DNA of 42,008 nucleotides, from assembly GCA_964595355.1 (NCBI GenBank), contig CAZQQD010000015.1:1-42008 (forward strand). The letters are read 5' to 3'. Positions 27,241-35,140 of the stretch are shown in pieces (the stretch's first letter is position 1; the number at the start of each line of letters is the position of its first letter). The position numbers were made by a program, and so were the translations under genes. The notes under the pieces are model-generated. The model made no database searches. It was not told the DNA's origin and worked only from the letters and a program-made list of their open reading frames with translations. The stretch comes from JAKAGZ01 sp964595355. Lineage in GTDB: Bacteria; Bacteroidota; Ignavibacteria; Ignavibacteriales; Ignavibacteriaceae.

Positions 27241-28473
27241 ATGAATCTCTTCGAAATAGTTCTTCAGGCCTTTCGGACAATAAAAGAAAATAAGCTCAGA
27301 ACATCTCTTACAATTCTCGGAATTGTTGTCGGAATATTTTCTATTATAGTTATTATGACGATAGTAACTATGCTTCAGACGACTATAGATAACGGTGTAT
27401 CGTTTCTGAGTAAAAACAGTTTCCAGATAATGAAATTCCCTGCAATAAATACCGGGGGACGCGCTGCGAGGGAAAAATACAGGAACAGGAAAGATATAAC
27501 ACTTGATGATTTCTACAGACTTGAGTCAATGCTAAAGCAGGCAAAATATATGGGAGCCGATAAGGCAGCAGGTGGTATTGTTGTTAAATACGGGAACAGG
27601 GAAACGAATCCCAATATCTGGGTTAGCGGTATAACTGAAGGAGTATTACGAACTGCTAATTTGACAATAGGAAGCGGCCGGGAAATAAGACAAACTGACA
27701 TACAATATTCATCTGATGTCTGTCTGCTCGGTCCCGACATAGTTGAAAAGCTATTTCCCAATATCAATCCTCTTGGTGAACACGTAACTGTAAATGGAAG
27801 GCCTCTTTTGGTTATCGGTGTTTTCGAAAAACGCCCTCAGTTTTTCGGACAAAGTTTTGATAATTATCTCGTTATACCTATAACAACCTTTCATGCAATG
27901 TTTGGAGGGAAAAATACCAACGTTGATATTACTGTTATGTCTTATAGCGATGAAGATTATAATAGTTTAATAGAGTCTGCAATTGGTTATATGAGAACTA
28001 TAAGGAAAGTTGAACCGGGAGAAGAAAACGACTTTGAAATTATGAGCAATGAATCTTTGATAGGACAGATTAATGATATAACCGGGGGAGTAAAGATAGG
28101 GGCTTTAGTTGTTTCCATAATTGCATTGCTTGCCGCAGGTGTAGGCATTATGAACATTATGCTTGTTTCAGTTACAGAAAGAACAAGAGAAATCGGGATA
28201 AGAAAAGCGGTGGGCGCGAAAAGAAAAAATATTCTTTTCCAGTTTCTTGTGGAAGCTGTAACACTTTGTATTATGGGAGGAACTTTTGGAATTTTAATCG
28301 GTGTGGGAATTGGAAACCTTGTAGGCGGACTTTTAAATGCAACTTCCGTAATTCCCTACGATTGGGTAATGATAGGCTTATCGATGTGTGTCTTTGTCGG
28401 AATTGTTTTTGGAACATATCCGGCCTATAAGGCAGCAAACCTCGATCCGATTGAAGCTTTGAGATATGAATAA
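27241..28473 (+). CDS. ABC transporter permease, FtsX/MacB family (permease 4)
   Basis: Third member of the close paralogue set. The start is ATG 27241, preceded by GAGAGG at 27227-27232. An in-frame TTG at 27217 would add eight residues not found in the paralogues. The motifs match those of permeases 2 and 3: ILGIVVGIFSIIVIM near the N-terminus, VTERTREIGIRKAVGAKR, and IPYDWVMIGLSMCVFVG before LDPIEALRYE. The 410-residue length matches permease 3 exactly. It is separated from permease 3 by 117 bases without an obvious terminator. No further ATPase follows, so it presumably uses the ATPase at 22485 or one encoded elsewhere. Confidence 0.92.
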   Translation: MNLFEIVLQAFRTIKENKLRTSLTILGIVVGIFSIIVIMTIVTMLQTTIDNGVSFLSKNSFQIMKFPAINTGGRAAREKYRNRKDITLDDFYRLESMLKQAKYMGADKAAGGIVVKYGNRETNPNIWVSGITEGVLRTANLTIGSGREIRQTDIQYSSDVCLLGPDIVEKLFPNINPLGEHVTVNGRPLLVIGVFEKRPQFFGQSFDNYLVIPITTFHAMFGGKNTNVDITVMSYSDEDYNSLIESAIGYMRTIRKVEPGEENDFEIMSNESLIGQINDITGGVKIGALVVSIIALLAAGVGIMNIMLVSVTERTREIGIRKAVGAKRKNILFQFLVEAVTLCIMGGTFGILIGVGIGNLVGGLLNATSVIPYDWVMIGLSMCVFVGIVFGTYPAYKAANLDPIEALRYE

Positions 28474-28632
28474 AGAAAATTAAATTGAAAATCTTCGGGT
28501 TGAGTTCTTCTAAATTTTTCTTTGCTGTTTATACTTTTCTTAGTAATTTGTAGCTAAACACTCGGAATTGGGGAGTTATTTACTCCTGTTTAACTAAATA
28601 TAATAAGTAAAAATAAATTTTGATTTTGTTTT

Positions 28633-28707
28633 ATGGATAATATGCAACTTGTTTACCGGCTTTACGGGTTAACAGACGAGGAAATAAAGATTGTGGAAGG
28701 GGATTGA
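28633..28707 (+). pseudogene. Relic of a restriction-modification DNA methylase C-terminus
   Basis: The 24-codon frame ends in YRLYGLTDEEIKIVEGD followed by a stop. The pattern LYGLTEEEIKIVEG is a familiar C-terminus of Eco57I/type IIG and related N6-adenine methylases of restriction-modification systems. A stop codon lies three codons upstream in the same frame and no methylase body is present, so this is a leftover fragment or a coincidence, not a gene. Confidence 0.45.
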
Positions 28708-28726
28708 TAACGGCAAACAAATAAGC

Positions 28727-28757
28727 CGCTAACCTGTCTGCCTTAGACAGATTAGCG
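28727..28757. repeat. Strong hairpin, possible REP/MITE-like element
   Basis: Arms CGCTAACCTGTCT and AGACAGATTAGCG pair over 13 positions with one mismatch around a five-base loop GCCTT. No T run follows on either strand. The CTGTCTGCC core resembles short palindromic repeats dispersed in Bacteroidota genomes, but only one copy lies in this window. Confidence 0.5.
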
Positions 28758-28865
28758 AATAAGGTGTAAGAACTTTTCTTGAATTAGATAATTAAAGATT
28801 ACACTCTTTTTAATTTCATCGGTTATCCGTTATTGCTTTTAGCTATTTATTAGTACGCAGTAAAT

Positions 28866-29651
28866 TTATAACTCAACCTCAAGCAAAGCTGAAAATTCAT
28901 ACTTTTCGTGATGGAAAAGTTCAAGATTACGGCTGGTTGCAGGTGTCCCTGTAAACTGTTTCATGATATTTAATGTCAGGTTAAAATCTTCCGTTGTAAG
29001 ATTTATGGTAGGTCCTAAAAAGGTAGCCTGCCCTAGGTCAGCTCCGAAAGTATTTTCATATATTCTGCTGTGTCGGAACTCAAAGCCGGCTGCAGCCAGG
29101 GGAGTGAACTGGTAAACAGCTCCTCCTGTTATTTCAAAATTAGTACTTTTTTCATTCGTGTCAATTTCCCTTTCAAACTCTGATGTAATATTTATTACTC
29201 CCGTAATGTTTTTGTAATTTTTTGATAGTATTATTTTCGGTTCAATTCCGGTTACGTTTTTGCCATACTCGAACTCACAGTAAACAGCCGGATCTATAAT
29301 ATCCTGGCCTATCTCTGTAAACCTATATCTAAGTTCCAGCGAATTAGATTCCAACTTGAGTGGTTCAGAACTGAAGGAATTATTTTCTGTACTTGTACCG
29401 TTAAAATTGAAATAGAATGAGGCTGTTAGTCTATCCAACACTCCATATTCAATTTCAAATCTTGGCTTATAATTGAGAAAAGTTCCGTTCATCTTGCCAA
29501 AATTGTTTTCTAGCATGAGTTCAAATTCAAACTCTCTTACAGGTAATGTGTCAGCGGTATAAGACCTTGCAAATTTTTTACCGTCCGCTAGTAAATTGCT
29601 TACCGGTAAGAAAAATAAAATTGTAATAATTAAGATTAGAGATAATTTCAT
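28866..29651 (-). CDS. Exported protein, probable small outer-membrane beta-barrel
   Basis: A clear signal peptide (KLSLILIITILFFLPVSNLL, cleavage near ADG) is followed by about 235 residues of alternating strand-like segments such as FEFELMLENNF, LTASFYFNFNG, SLELRYRF, AAGFEFRHSRI and LTLNIMKQF. This fits a barrel of roughly 10-12 strands in the outer membrane. I cannot assign a substrate or a named family; it loosely resembles uncharacterised barrel proteins of the phenol-MetA/transporter type. AAGGAAA precedes the ATG on the minus strand. It is convergent with the exporter operon and not obviously part of the two-component unit upstream. Confidence 0.75.
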   Translation of the reverse strand: MKLSLILIITILFFLPVSNLLADGKKFARSYTADTLPVREFEFELMLENNFGKMNGTFLNYKPRFEIEYGVLDRLTASFYFNFNGTSTENNSFSSEPLKLESNSLELRYRFTEIGQDIIDPAVYCEFEYGKNVTGIEPKIILSKNYKNITGVINITSEFEREIDTNEKSTNFEITGGAVYQFTPLAAAGFEFRHSRIYENTFGADLGQATFLGPTINLTTEDFNLTLNIMKQFTGTPATSRNLELFHHEKYEFSALLEVEL

Positions 29652-29956
29652 GATGGTTTCCTTTTATTTTTATTAAGATTAAATCTAAATATATATAAAA
29701 CGCCGTTTTTTAGCAAGAAAACCTGCAATATTTTAATTTCTTATTACACTATCTTATTGAAGACAGTAAGTAGTTCGTTATTTGAGGGAATAGATGTACT
29801 GGAATATTCCGAAGCTTTTCAAAGAAAATTTTTTAATAAGTTGTTCCCTGAGAAGGTATAGAAAGATGAAAGTTATTGGTATGATGTTGTAAATATTTTA
29901 TTTATTTTCAGCCAGCAAACAATCGTTTCTTATAATTTTACTTTAGCTACAATATC
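29652..29956. other. Intergenic region downstream of the receiver gene
   Basis: This 305-base AT-rich stretch lies between the receiver gene and the barrel gene, both on the minus strand. I see only a short AAAAC-GCC-GTTTT stem near 29697-29708 and a GGAATATTCC palindrome at 29800-29809. There is no credible coding frame. Confidence 0.5.
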
Positions 29957-30361
29957 TTACTTATTTACCTCGTTGTTCAACGCTTTTGCTATAGTATCCA
30001 TAAGATCCTCACTGTTAAATGGTTTCACAATGTAGTGCGTTAATCCCTCCGAAAAAAAATGTTCTTTGTCTCCTTTCATAGCATAAGCTGTAATTGCAAT
30101 GAAGGGTTTAGTCTTATTGTCTTTAAATTCTTTCAGATTTTTTGTTACTTCCATTCCGTTCATATTACCGGGCAGCCCTATATCCATTAAAAAGCCGTTA
30201 TAATTATTCTCTTTTGCTTTCTTAAAGGCTTCTTCTGCATCCTTAGCCCAGTCCAGATCGTATTTATCCTTTATATATATTTTAAGTACATCGACTGTGG
30301 TTTTGTCGTCTTCCACAACAAGCAATTTTGGCTTTCCGCCTTTTGAATTTTTGCTTTGCAT
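29957..30361 (-). CDS. Stand-alone response-regulator receiver (CheY-like)
   Basis: A single receiver domain of 134 residues with no DNA-binding or enzymatic output. The acidic pocket is VVEDD (Asp18, Asp19), the phospho-acceptor is Asp60 in FLMDIGLPG, the switch Thr91 is in AITAYAM and Lys113 is in IVKPF. It starts 38 bases after the stop of the histidine kinase on the same strand, with AGGGG upstream of the ATG, so the two are cotranscribed. It probably accepts phosphate from that kinase and acts by protein-protein contact or as a phosphorelay intermediate. Confidence 0.93.
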   Translation of the reverse strand: MQSKNSKGGKPKLLVVEDDKTTVDVLKIYIKDKYDLDWAKDAEEAFKKAKENNYNGFLMDIGLPGNMNGMEVTKNLKEFKDNKTKPFIAITAYAMKGDKEHFFSEGLTHYIVKPFNSEDLMDTIAKALNNEVNK

Positions 30362-30399
30362 GATTATTACCCCTGATTTTGGTTATTGTTATGTTTAGT

Positions 30400-33300
30400 C
30401 TAGTTAATTAGCGGGAGCTTTAAAGTAAACGAGCTGCCTTTTCCTTCTTTGCTCTTTAAGGAGATGGTTCCTCCCATCAGGTCAGTACATTTTTTTACTA
30501 TTGACAGGCCAAGGCCTGTGCCTTCAAATGATCTGTTGTACCCTTCACTTGCTTGTCTGAAAGGCTCAAAGATTATTTCTAGCGACTCTTTCGGAATACC
30601 GATACCTGTATCTCTAATCTCTATTATAGCTTTGGAATCTTCTTTTGTTGTTTTTATTTGTACAAAACCTGCTTTTGTATATTTTATTGCATTATCTAAT
30701 ATATTATCAATTATAGATATAAACAATAATTCATCTATCTTTGCACTCAGCTTTTCGTCAGGGAAATCAAAGTTAAGCGAAATACCTTTTTCCTCTGCTG
30801 CCAATTTGAACAGTTCAACCTGCTCATTTAAGAGCTTCACCAGGTCGCATTCTTTTAAAACGATCTGCAGTTGTTCCGATTCTATTTTTGAAATATCAAG
30901 TAGATTGTTCAATGTTTTGCTTAGCCTGTTTCCGCTGTTTTTTATCACAGCTATCATCTCTACTAATTTCTTGTCTTTTATTTCCTGTTCTAAGAATTCG
31001 GCGTAACCAAGGATTCCTATTAGTGGAGTTCTTAGCTCGTGGCTCATATTTGCAAGAAAGTTGCTCTTTAGCCGGTTCATCACTTCTGCTTTTTCCTTAG
31101 CTTCTTTCATTGCAATTTCAGCTTCCTTTTTCTCGGTTATATCCAATATCATTCCTGTTATTTTATCATAATTGAGCCTTGCACTTACTAGCGCGTGTAT
31201 TAACTTATTCTCTCTAACAATAAAATCAATTTCATAGTTAGTAACATATCCATTTTCTTTTATGGCCCTGATAAATTTTTCTCTGTCTGAGGGACTGGCG
31301 TATAATTGTAATATTTTTTTACCTTTTAGCTCTTCTAAAGAATTTAAACCAATTGTGTCCAGGAAAATTTTATTTACAAATGAAAATTCTCCTTCTAGAT
31401 TGCTCTCGTAAACCCCTATAAGTGCATTTTCGATCAGGTTGCGGTACTTTTCTTCCGATAATTTTAGTCTTTCTTCGGCTTTCTTCCTTTCGGTTATATC
31501 ACGAACTACAGCTAAAACATAAGCCCTGTCAAGCTTAATGTATTTTACATTCACTTCTACAGCAAATTCAGTTCCGTCCTTTCTTCTAAGTGTGCTTTCG
31601 AATAATAAGCTTTCTTTTTCCCGCATTGTCTTTGTAATTTCCCGGAATTTTGATTCAGTTACATTAACATCGTAGTTAAATACTTTTAATGATAAAAATT
31701 CCTCTTTGGTATATCCTAATTGTTTAAATGATTTTTCATTGCAGTCCAGTACCTGTCCGTTTTCAGGATCGACTACTTCAATAGCATCGTTTGATTGCTC
31801 GATCAATGCTCTGAATATCTGTAATGATTCTCGTGATTTTTTTTTCTCTGTAATATCTTCCTGTACAGCAATAAAATGAGAAATTTTTCCGGTTTCATTT
31901 AATAATGGGTAAATAGACAGTAATTCCCAATAAGTGGTTCCGTCTTTTTTCTTATTCTGCAATTCTCCTTTCCATTCATTGCCTGAACGAATAGTATTCC
32001 ACATTACTTTGTAGAAAGGTTTATCCTGATAACCTGATTTCAGAATCCGTGGATTTTTGCCAATTACTTCTTCTCTGGAGTAACCTGTCATCTCACAGAA
32101 TCTATCATTTACATAGTCAATATCTCCATCGGGATTAGTAATTAAAACAGAGGCGGGACTTTGTTCTACAGCTCTTGAAAGTTTTTTTATTTCTTCTTCG
32201 GAAGCTTTACGTCTGGTTATATCCTGTGAAAGAATGAAAACCCCTTCGGGCACCGGCTCAAAACTCAGTTTAAACCAGCCCTTAGTTCCATCAGGATAGA
32301 TAAATTCGTTTTCCATCTTTTGTGTGATTCGCTTTTCCATGCAAAGCTTCAACCGGGAAAACATTTCCGTATTCTCTATATCTGGATAGCATTTCATCAT
32401 TGTTCTGCCAAGTAATTTTTCCTTTGTAGATTTAGAATGTTCCAGAGCTGTTTTATTGAGATACAGATATTTGTAATCAAAGCCGATTAACTGACAACCT
32501 TCTAGCATATTATCTAGAGTAGAACGTAGACGATTTTCACTTTCCCTGATAAGTTTATTCTGCTTTCTTTTCTCAGTTTCATCCTGAAAGACGATCACAA
32601 CGCCAATAATTGTTCTGTCGATATCAAAAATAGGGGCTCCCGTATCCATAACTGGTATGTTTTTGCCCTCTTTTGAGATTAGTATTGTATGGTTTGCTAG
32701 TTCTTTTACGATCCCTTCTTTTAGTACTTTGTCGAGTATATTATTTTCTTTCTTACCTGTTTCCTCGTTGATAACCGGGTATATATAGTGAAGGTCTTTG
32801 CCTCTGGCATCTCTTGATTTCCACCCCGTAAGAACTTCCGCAGTGTTATTCATATACTGAACTTTACCATCAAGGCTAAGAGTTATTACTCCTTCGCCAA
32901 GGCTGTTCATCGTAATTTCAAACTTTTCATGGTTTTGCCAGAGTTCTCTTTCTTTATTGTATAATTCTTTAAAAATATTACGCTGGCGGTTATTATAGTA
33001 CCAGCTTAATCCCAAACCTGCGATTACGAGCAACAGAATAGAGAATCCTGCAATTATAAATGCTTTACTGTATAATGTAGAATATATTTCGCTTTCATCA
33101 ATTTTGGATACTATTATCCAGTTTGTAACGGGCAGTATCCGTGCATCAGCAAGCACTTCTTCGCCACGGTAATCTTTTCCTTCAATCATTCCAGCTATAT
33201 CCGAAGCTGCCTGTATAGCAGGTGCATCAGTTTGTGTTAAAGGCATTTTAAACTTTAATACAGTATTATTTTTATGACAAAGTTCATTTAATACCAACAG

Positions 33301-33963
33301 GCTATCATTATTTATTTTATAAATAATTGTTTCTGAACTTTGGCTGGGTGAGGGCCAGGTTTGTATCAAAGGATATAAATAAATATTGGGATCACAACGA
33401 AATATTAAAACGGCTAAAGCTTTATTTCTCTCGTTAGTAACCGTTGTCAGGTTATCATAAAATATTTTATTCTCAGATTGTGACCAGTAAAAATCGGTAA
33501 AGGCTATGCTGGTTTTATTGGAGATTCCATGTATCTTTTGTTTTGTCTTGACTCCGAATTTTTTTATACCTGGCTTTGTAGTTAGAATCAATTTGCCGTT
33601 TGATTTAGATAATAATATATTTTCATAGCCATGTTCTTTCTCTATTGTTTGCAAACGTTTTATAATTTCAAGCTTAAGTTTGGCATTGCTGGGCTCGCGG
33701 AGCCAACTGTTTGGCCCATCTAAGAAAAATGGTGAATTTACAGTGACTATAATGTCTGCAGCTTTTTCATTAAACCAACTTTCAATCAAATTTTCTTTAA
33801 GGTCTGCTATTGCTTTCAATTTTCCATATTCATTCCGTAGAATGATGCTCTTTTCTGTTTTGTAATAGTAGTATCCCGCTGCAGTGATGAATAAGCTTAG
33901 TATGGCTATTAATAAAATAATTTGTCTTTTGTTTTTAATATTCGATACATTATTTGAAAGCAT
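30400..33963 (-). CDS. Membrane sensor histidine kinase with five PAS domains
   Basis: An 1187-residue sensor kinase. Membrane helix 1 (about residues 14-30) and helix 2 (301-322) flank a roughly 265-residue extracytoplasmic Cache-like sensor. Five PAS units follow at about 345-465, 475-585, 592-705, 713-825 and 835-945, several joined by the DITEKK/DITERK linker. The HisKA helix carries phospho-acceptor His975 in SHELRTP. The ATPase domain has the N-box (IIDNILDNAIKY), G1 in RDTGIGIP and G2 in GTGLGLSI. No receiver is fused; the adjacent single-domain receiver gene supplies it. GAGGGG lies five bases before the ATG. The signal sensed is unknown. Confidence 0.93.
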   Translation of the reverse strand: MLSNNVSNIKNKRQIILLIAILSLFITAAGYYYYKTEKSIILRNEYGKLKAIADLKENLIESWFNEKAADIIVTVNSPFFLDGPNSWLREPSNAKLKLEIIKRLQTIEKEHGYENILLSKSNGKLILTTKPGIKKFGVKTKQKIHGISNKTSIAFTDFYWSQSENKIFYDNLTTVTNERNKALAVLIFRCDPNIYLYPLIQTWPSPSQSSETIIYKINNDSLLVLNELCHKNNTVLKFKMPLTQTDAPAIQAASDIAGMIEGKDYRGEEVLADARILPVTNWIIVSKIDESEIYSTLYSKAFIIAGFSILLLVIAGLGLSWYYNNRQRNIFKELYNKERELWQNHEKFEITMNSLGEGVITLSLDGKVQYMNNTAEVLTGWKSRDARGKDLHYIYPVINEETGKKENNILDKVLKEGIVKELANHTILISKEGKNIPVMDTGAPIFDIDRTIIGVVIVFQDETEKRKQNKLIRESENRLRSTLDNMLEGCQLIGFDYKYLYLNKTALEHSKSTKEKLLGRTMMKCYPDIENTEMFSRLKLCMEKRITQKMENEFIYPDGTKGWFKLSFEPVPEGVFILSQDITRRKASEEEIKKLSRAVEQSPASVLITNPDGDIDYVNDRFCEMTGYSREEVIGKNPRILKSGYQDKPFYKVMWNTIRSGNEWKGELQNKKKDGTTYWELLSIYPLLNETGKISHFIAVQEDITEKKKSRESLQIFRALIEQSNDAIEVVDPENGQVLDCNEKSFKQLGYTKEEFLSLKVFNYDVNVTESKFREITKTMREKESLLFESTLRRKDGTEFAVEVNVKYIKLDRAYVLAVVRDITERKKAEERLKLSEEKYRNLIENALIGVYESNLEGEFSFVNKIFLDTIGLNSLEELKGKKILQLYASPSDREKFIRAIKENGYVTNYEIDFIVRENKLIHALVSARLNYDKITGMILDITEKKEAEIAMKEAKEKAEVMNRLKSNFLANMSHELRTPLIGILGYAEFLEQEIKDKKLVEMIAVIKNSGNRLSKTLNNLLDISKIESEQLQIVLKECDLVKLLNEQVELFKLAAEEKGISLNFDFPDEKLSAKIDELLFISIIDNILDNAIKYTKAGFVQIKTTKEDSKAIIEIRDTGIGIPKESLEIIFEPFRQASEGYNRSFEGTGLGLSIVKKCTDLMGGTISLKSKEGKGSSFTLKLPLIN

Positions 33964-34318
33964 AAAACCCCTCTTATTTTTAAAATGCTTTATACAGTTT
34001 CATTCTTTATGAAAAAAATCTGCTCAACATTTTGCTAAATGATAAATGCCTTAAACAATGTTATGTCAGGCTGACTCTATTTTTCTGGCTTTCAGCAGTA
34101 AATACCTCTGAAGAGAAAATTGATGGAGTATATAGGAAATGAAGACATATATCTTTAGCACATAATATATTATTATATGTATTGGCCTTAGGCTGGACTA
34201 AAGTTATGTAAAAATTTTCTTAAAAAGCAAGGCAATTGATTTCGCTCAAAGTATTTGACTGTGCTTTTGAATATTGATAGGGAAGAAATCTGAAGAGCTA
34301 AAAGCTTTTTAGTTATGA
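33964..34318. other. Intergenic region between the kinase and the YgiT/DUF4258 pair
   Basis: This 355-base AT-rich stretch holds a small hairpin CTAAAA-GCT-TTTTAG (34298-34312) just past the zinc-finger gene stop, a weak terminator candidate. No coding frame is supportable, although it presumably contains the promoter of the minus-strand kinase. Confidence 0.5.
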
Positions 34319-34552
34319 TTATTTGTTTTCCGGCCAGTAAACGATGGCTTCTTTCAATTTTACTGATTGTTCGTCGAGAGATCTGATGGTTTTATGAAGG
34401 ATTTCTACGTCGGCTTCATCAAAGTAAATTTCATTGCAGGTAGGACATGTCCAGGAAGGAACTTCTTTAAAAGTTAGTTCATAACTTTCACGTTTAATAT
34501 TAAACGGACTGAATTTTCTTTCAGTATCACAATAGCATTTTAAACAGACCAT
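34319..34552 (-). CDS. YgiT-type zinc finger protein, putative antitoxin
   Basis: A 77-residue protein with two zinc-binding pairs, CLKC (Cys3, Cys6) and CPTC (Cys36, Cys39). Between them are strands such as ESYELTFKEVPSW. This is the YgiT/MqsA N-terminal zinc finger. It lacks the helix-turn-helix C-terminal domain of full-length MqsA and ends in a short helix (EILHKTIRSLDEQSVKLKEA). Its gene overlaps the end of the DUF4258 gene by 13 bases and lies downstream of it, the usual order for toxin-first modules of this kind. Its role as antitoxin is inferred from family and context. Confidence 0.85.
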   Translation of the reverse strand: MVCLKCYCDTERKFSPFNIKRESYELTFKEVPSWTCPTCNEIYFDEADVEILHKTIRSLDEQSVKLKEAIVYWPENK

Positions 34553-34860
34553 GTAGTCTCTCTCGTTTTAAAGTCGGAGCTCCATTTAATTTCAGAAGGA
34601 ATATATGCTGTTATGATCATAAGGCAAAAATCTGACGGCGTACAGACAACATGAATTGGTCTGTTATTAATTCCGCGTCCTAAAATCAGGCTCGTGTTTC
34701 CTCTTAAATCAAAAGGATAATTTTCTACGATTTCTCCGATGTTTATTACTTCCCTGATTTCTTCCGGCTCGATCATTCTTTCCAGGTTAGTGATCTGAGT
34801 AACGGCGTGCGGCGTATAAACTATCTTTTTTAAGGCCGCTTTCCGTATCTTTTCTATCAT
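34540..34860 (-). CDS. DUF4258 protein, putative toxin
   Basis: A 106-residue protein of the DUF4258 type. The early motif YTPHAVTQITNLERMIEPEEI is the characteristic histidine-containing helix (compare the F-T-x-H-A-x-x-R-M pattern). It is followed by strands with GEIVENYPFD, SLILGRGI and HVVCTPSDFCLMIITAYIP. The family resembles small RelE/BrnT-like RNase folds and is widely predicted to be a toxin. The 13-base overlap with the downstream YgiT zinc-finger gene supports a two-gene toxin-antitoxin operon. GGAAAG lies five bases before the ATG. Confidence 0.82.
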   Translation of the reverse strand: MIEKIRKAALKKIVYTPHAVTQITNLERMIEPEEIREVINIGEIVENYPFDLRGNTSLILGRGINNRPIHVVCTPSDFCLMIITAYIPSEIKWSSDFKTRETTWSV

Positions 34861-35025
34861 ATAATCTTTCCGATTATTAACTTAAATTGGATTATTAAAA
34901 TAATAAAATATTGTTTTACTTAGAAGAAGAATATCCGTACAAATGGTTGAAATTTATGCATTTTAGAGCATTTTCAGGCTTAGTAGATTCGGGCAATAAA
35001 GTAAAGTGAAGAATTGCTTTCTCAT

Positions 35026-35041
35026 ATCCTAAATATAGGAT
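35026..35041. repeat. Small palindromic hairpin upstream of the large outer-membrane protein
   Basis: ATCCTA and TAGGAT form a six-base stem around an AATA loop, 100 bases before the TTG start at 35141. It could be an operator or mRNA structure, but nothing else supports this. Confidence 0.3.
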
Positions 35042-35140
35042 TAACAGCAAAATAATTTCTTTCTATTACAATGTTATTAGTAGTGGTATAGAGGTTTTAG
35101 ATTAACTTTAATCTTATTTTCAACTAAAAATTTTCATCTT

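Larger units (their letters stand above)
28474..28865. other. Intergenic region with methylase relic and strong hairpin
   Basis: This 392-base gap after permease 4 holds a 24-codon relic of a DNA methylase C-terminus (28633-28707) and a 31-base hairpin (28727-28757). A seven-base inverted repeat ATAACGG (28707-28713) and CCGTTAT (28827-28833) brackets the hairpin. It looks like a scar of past rearrangement between the exporter locus and the convergent envelope gene. Confidence 0.5.
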
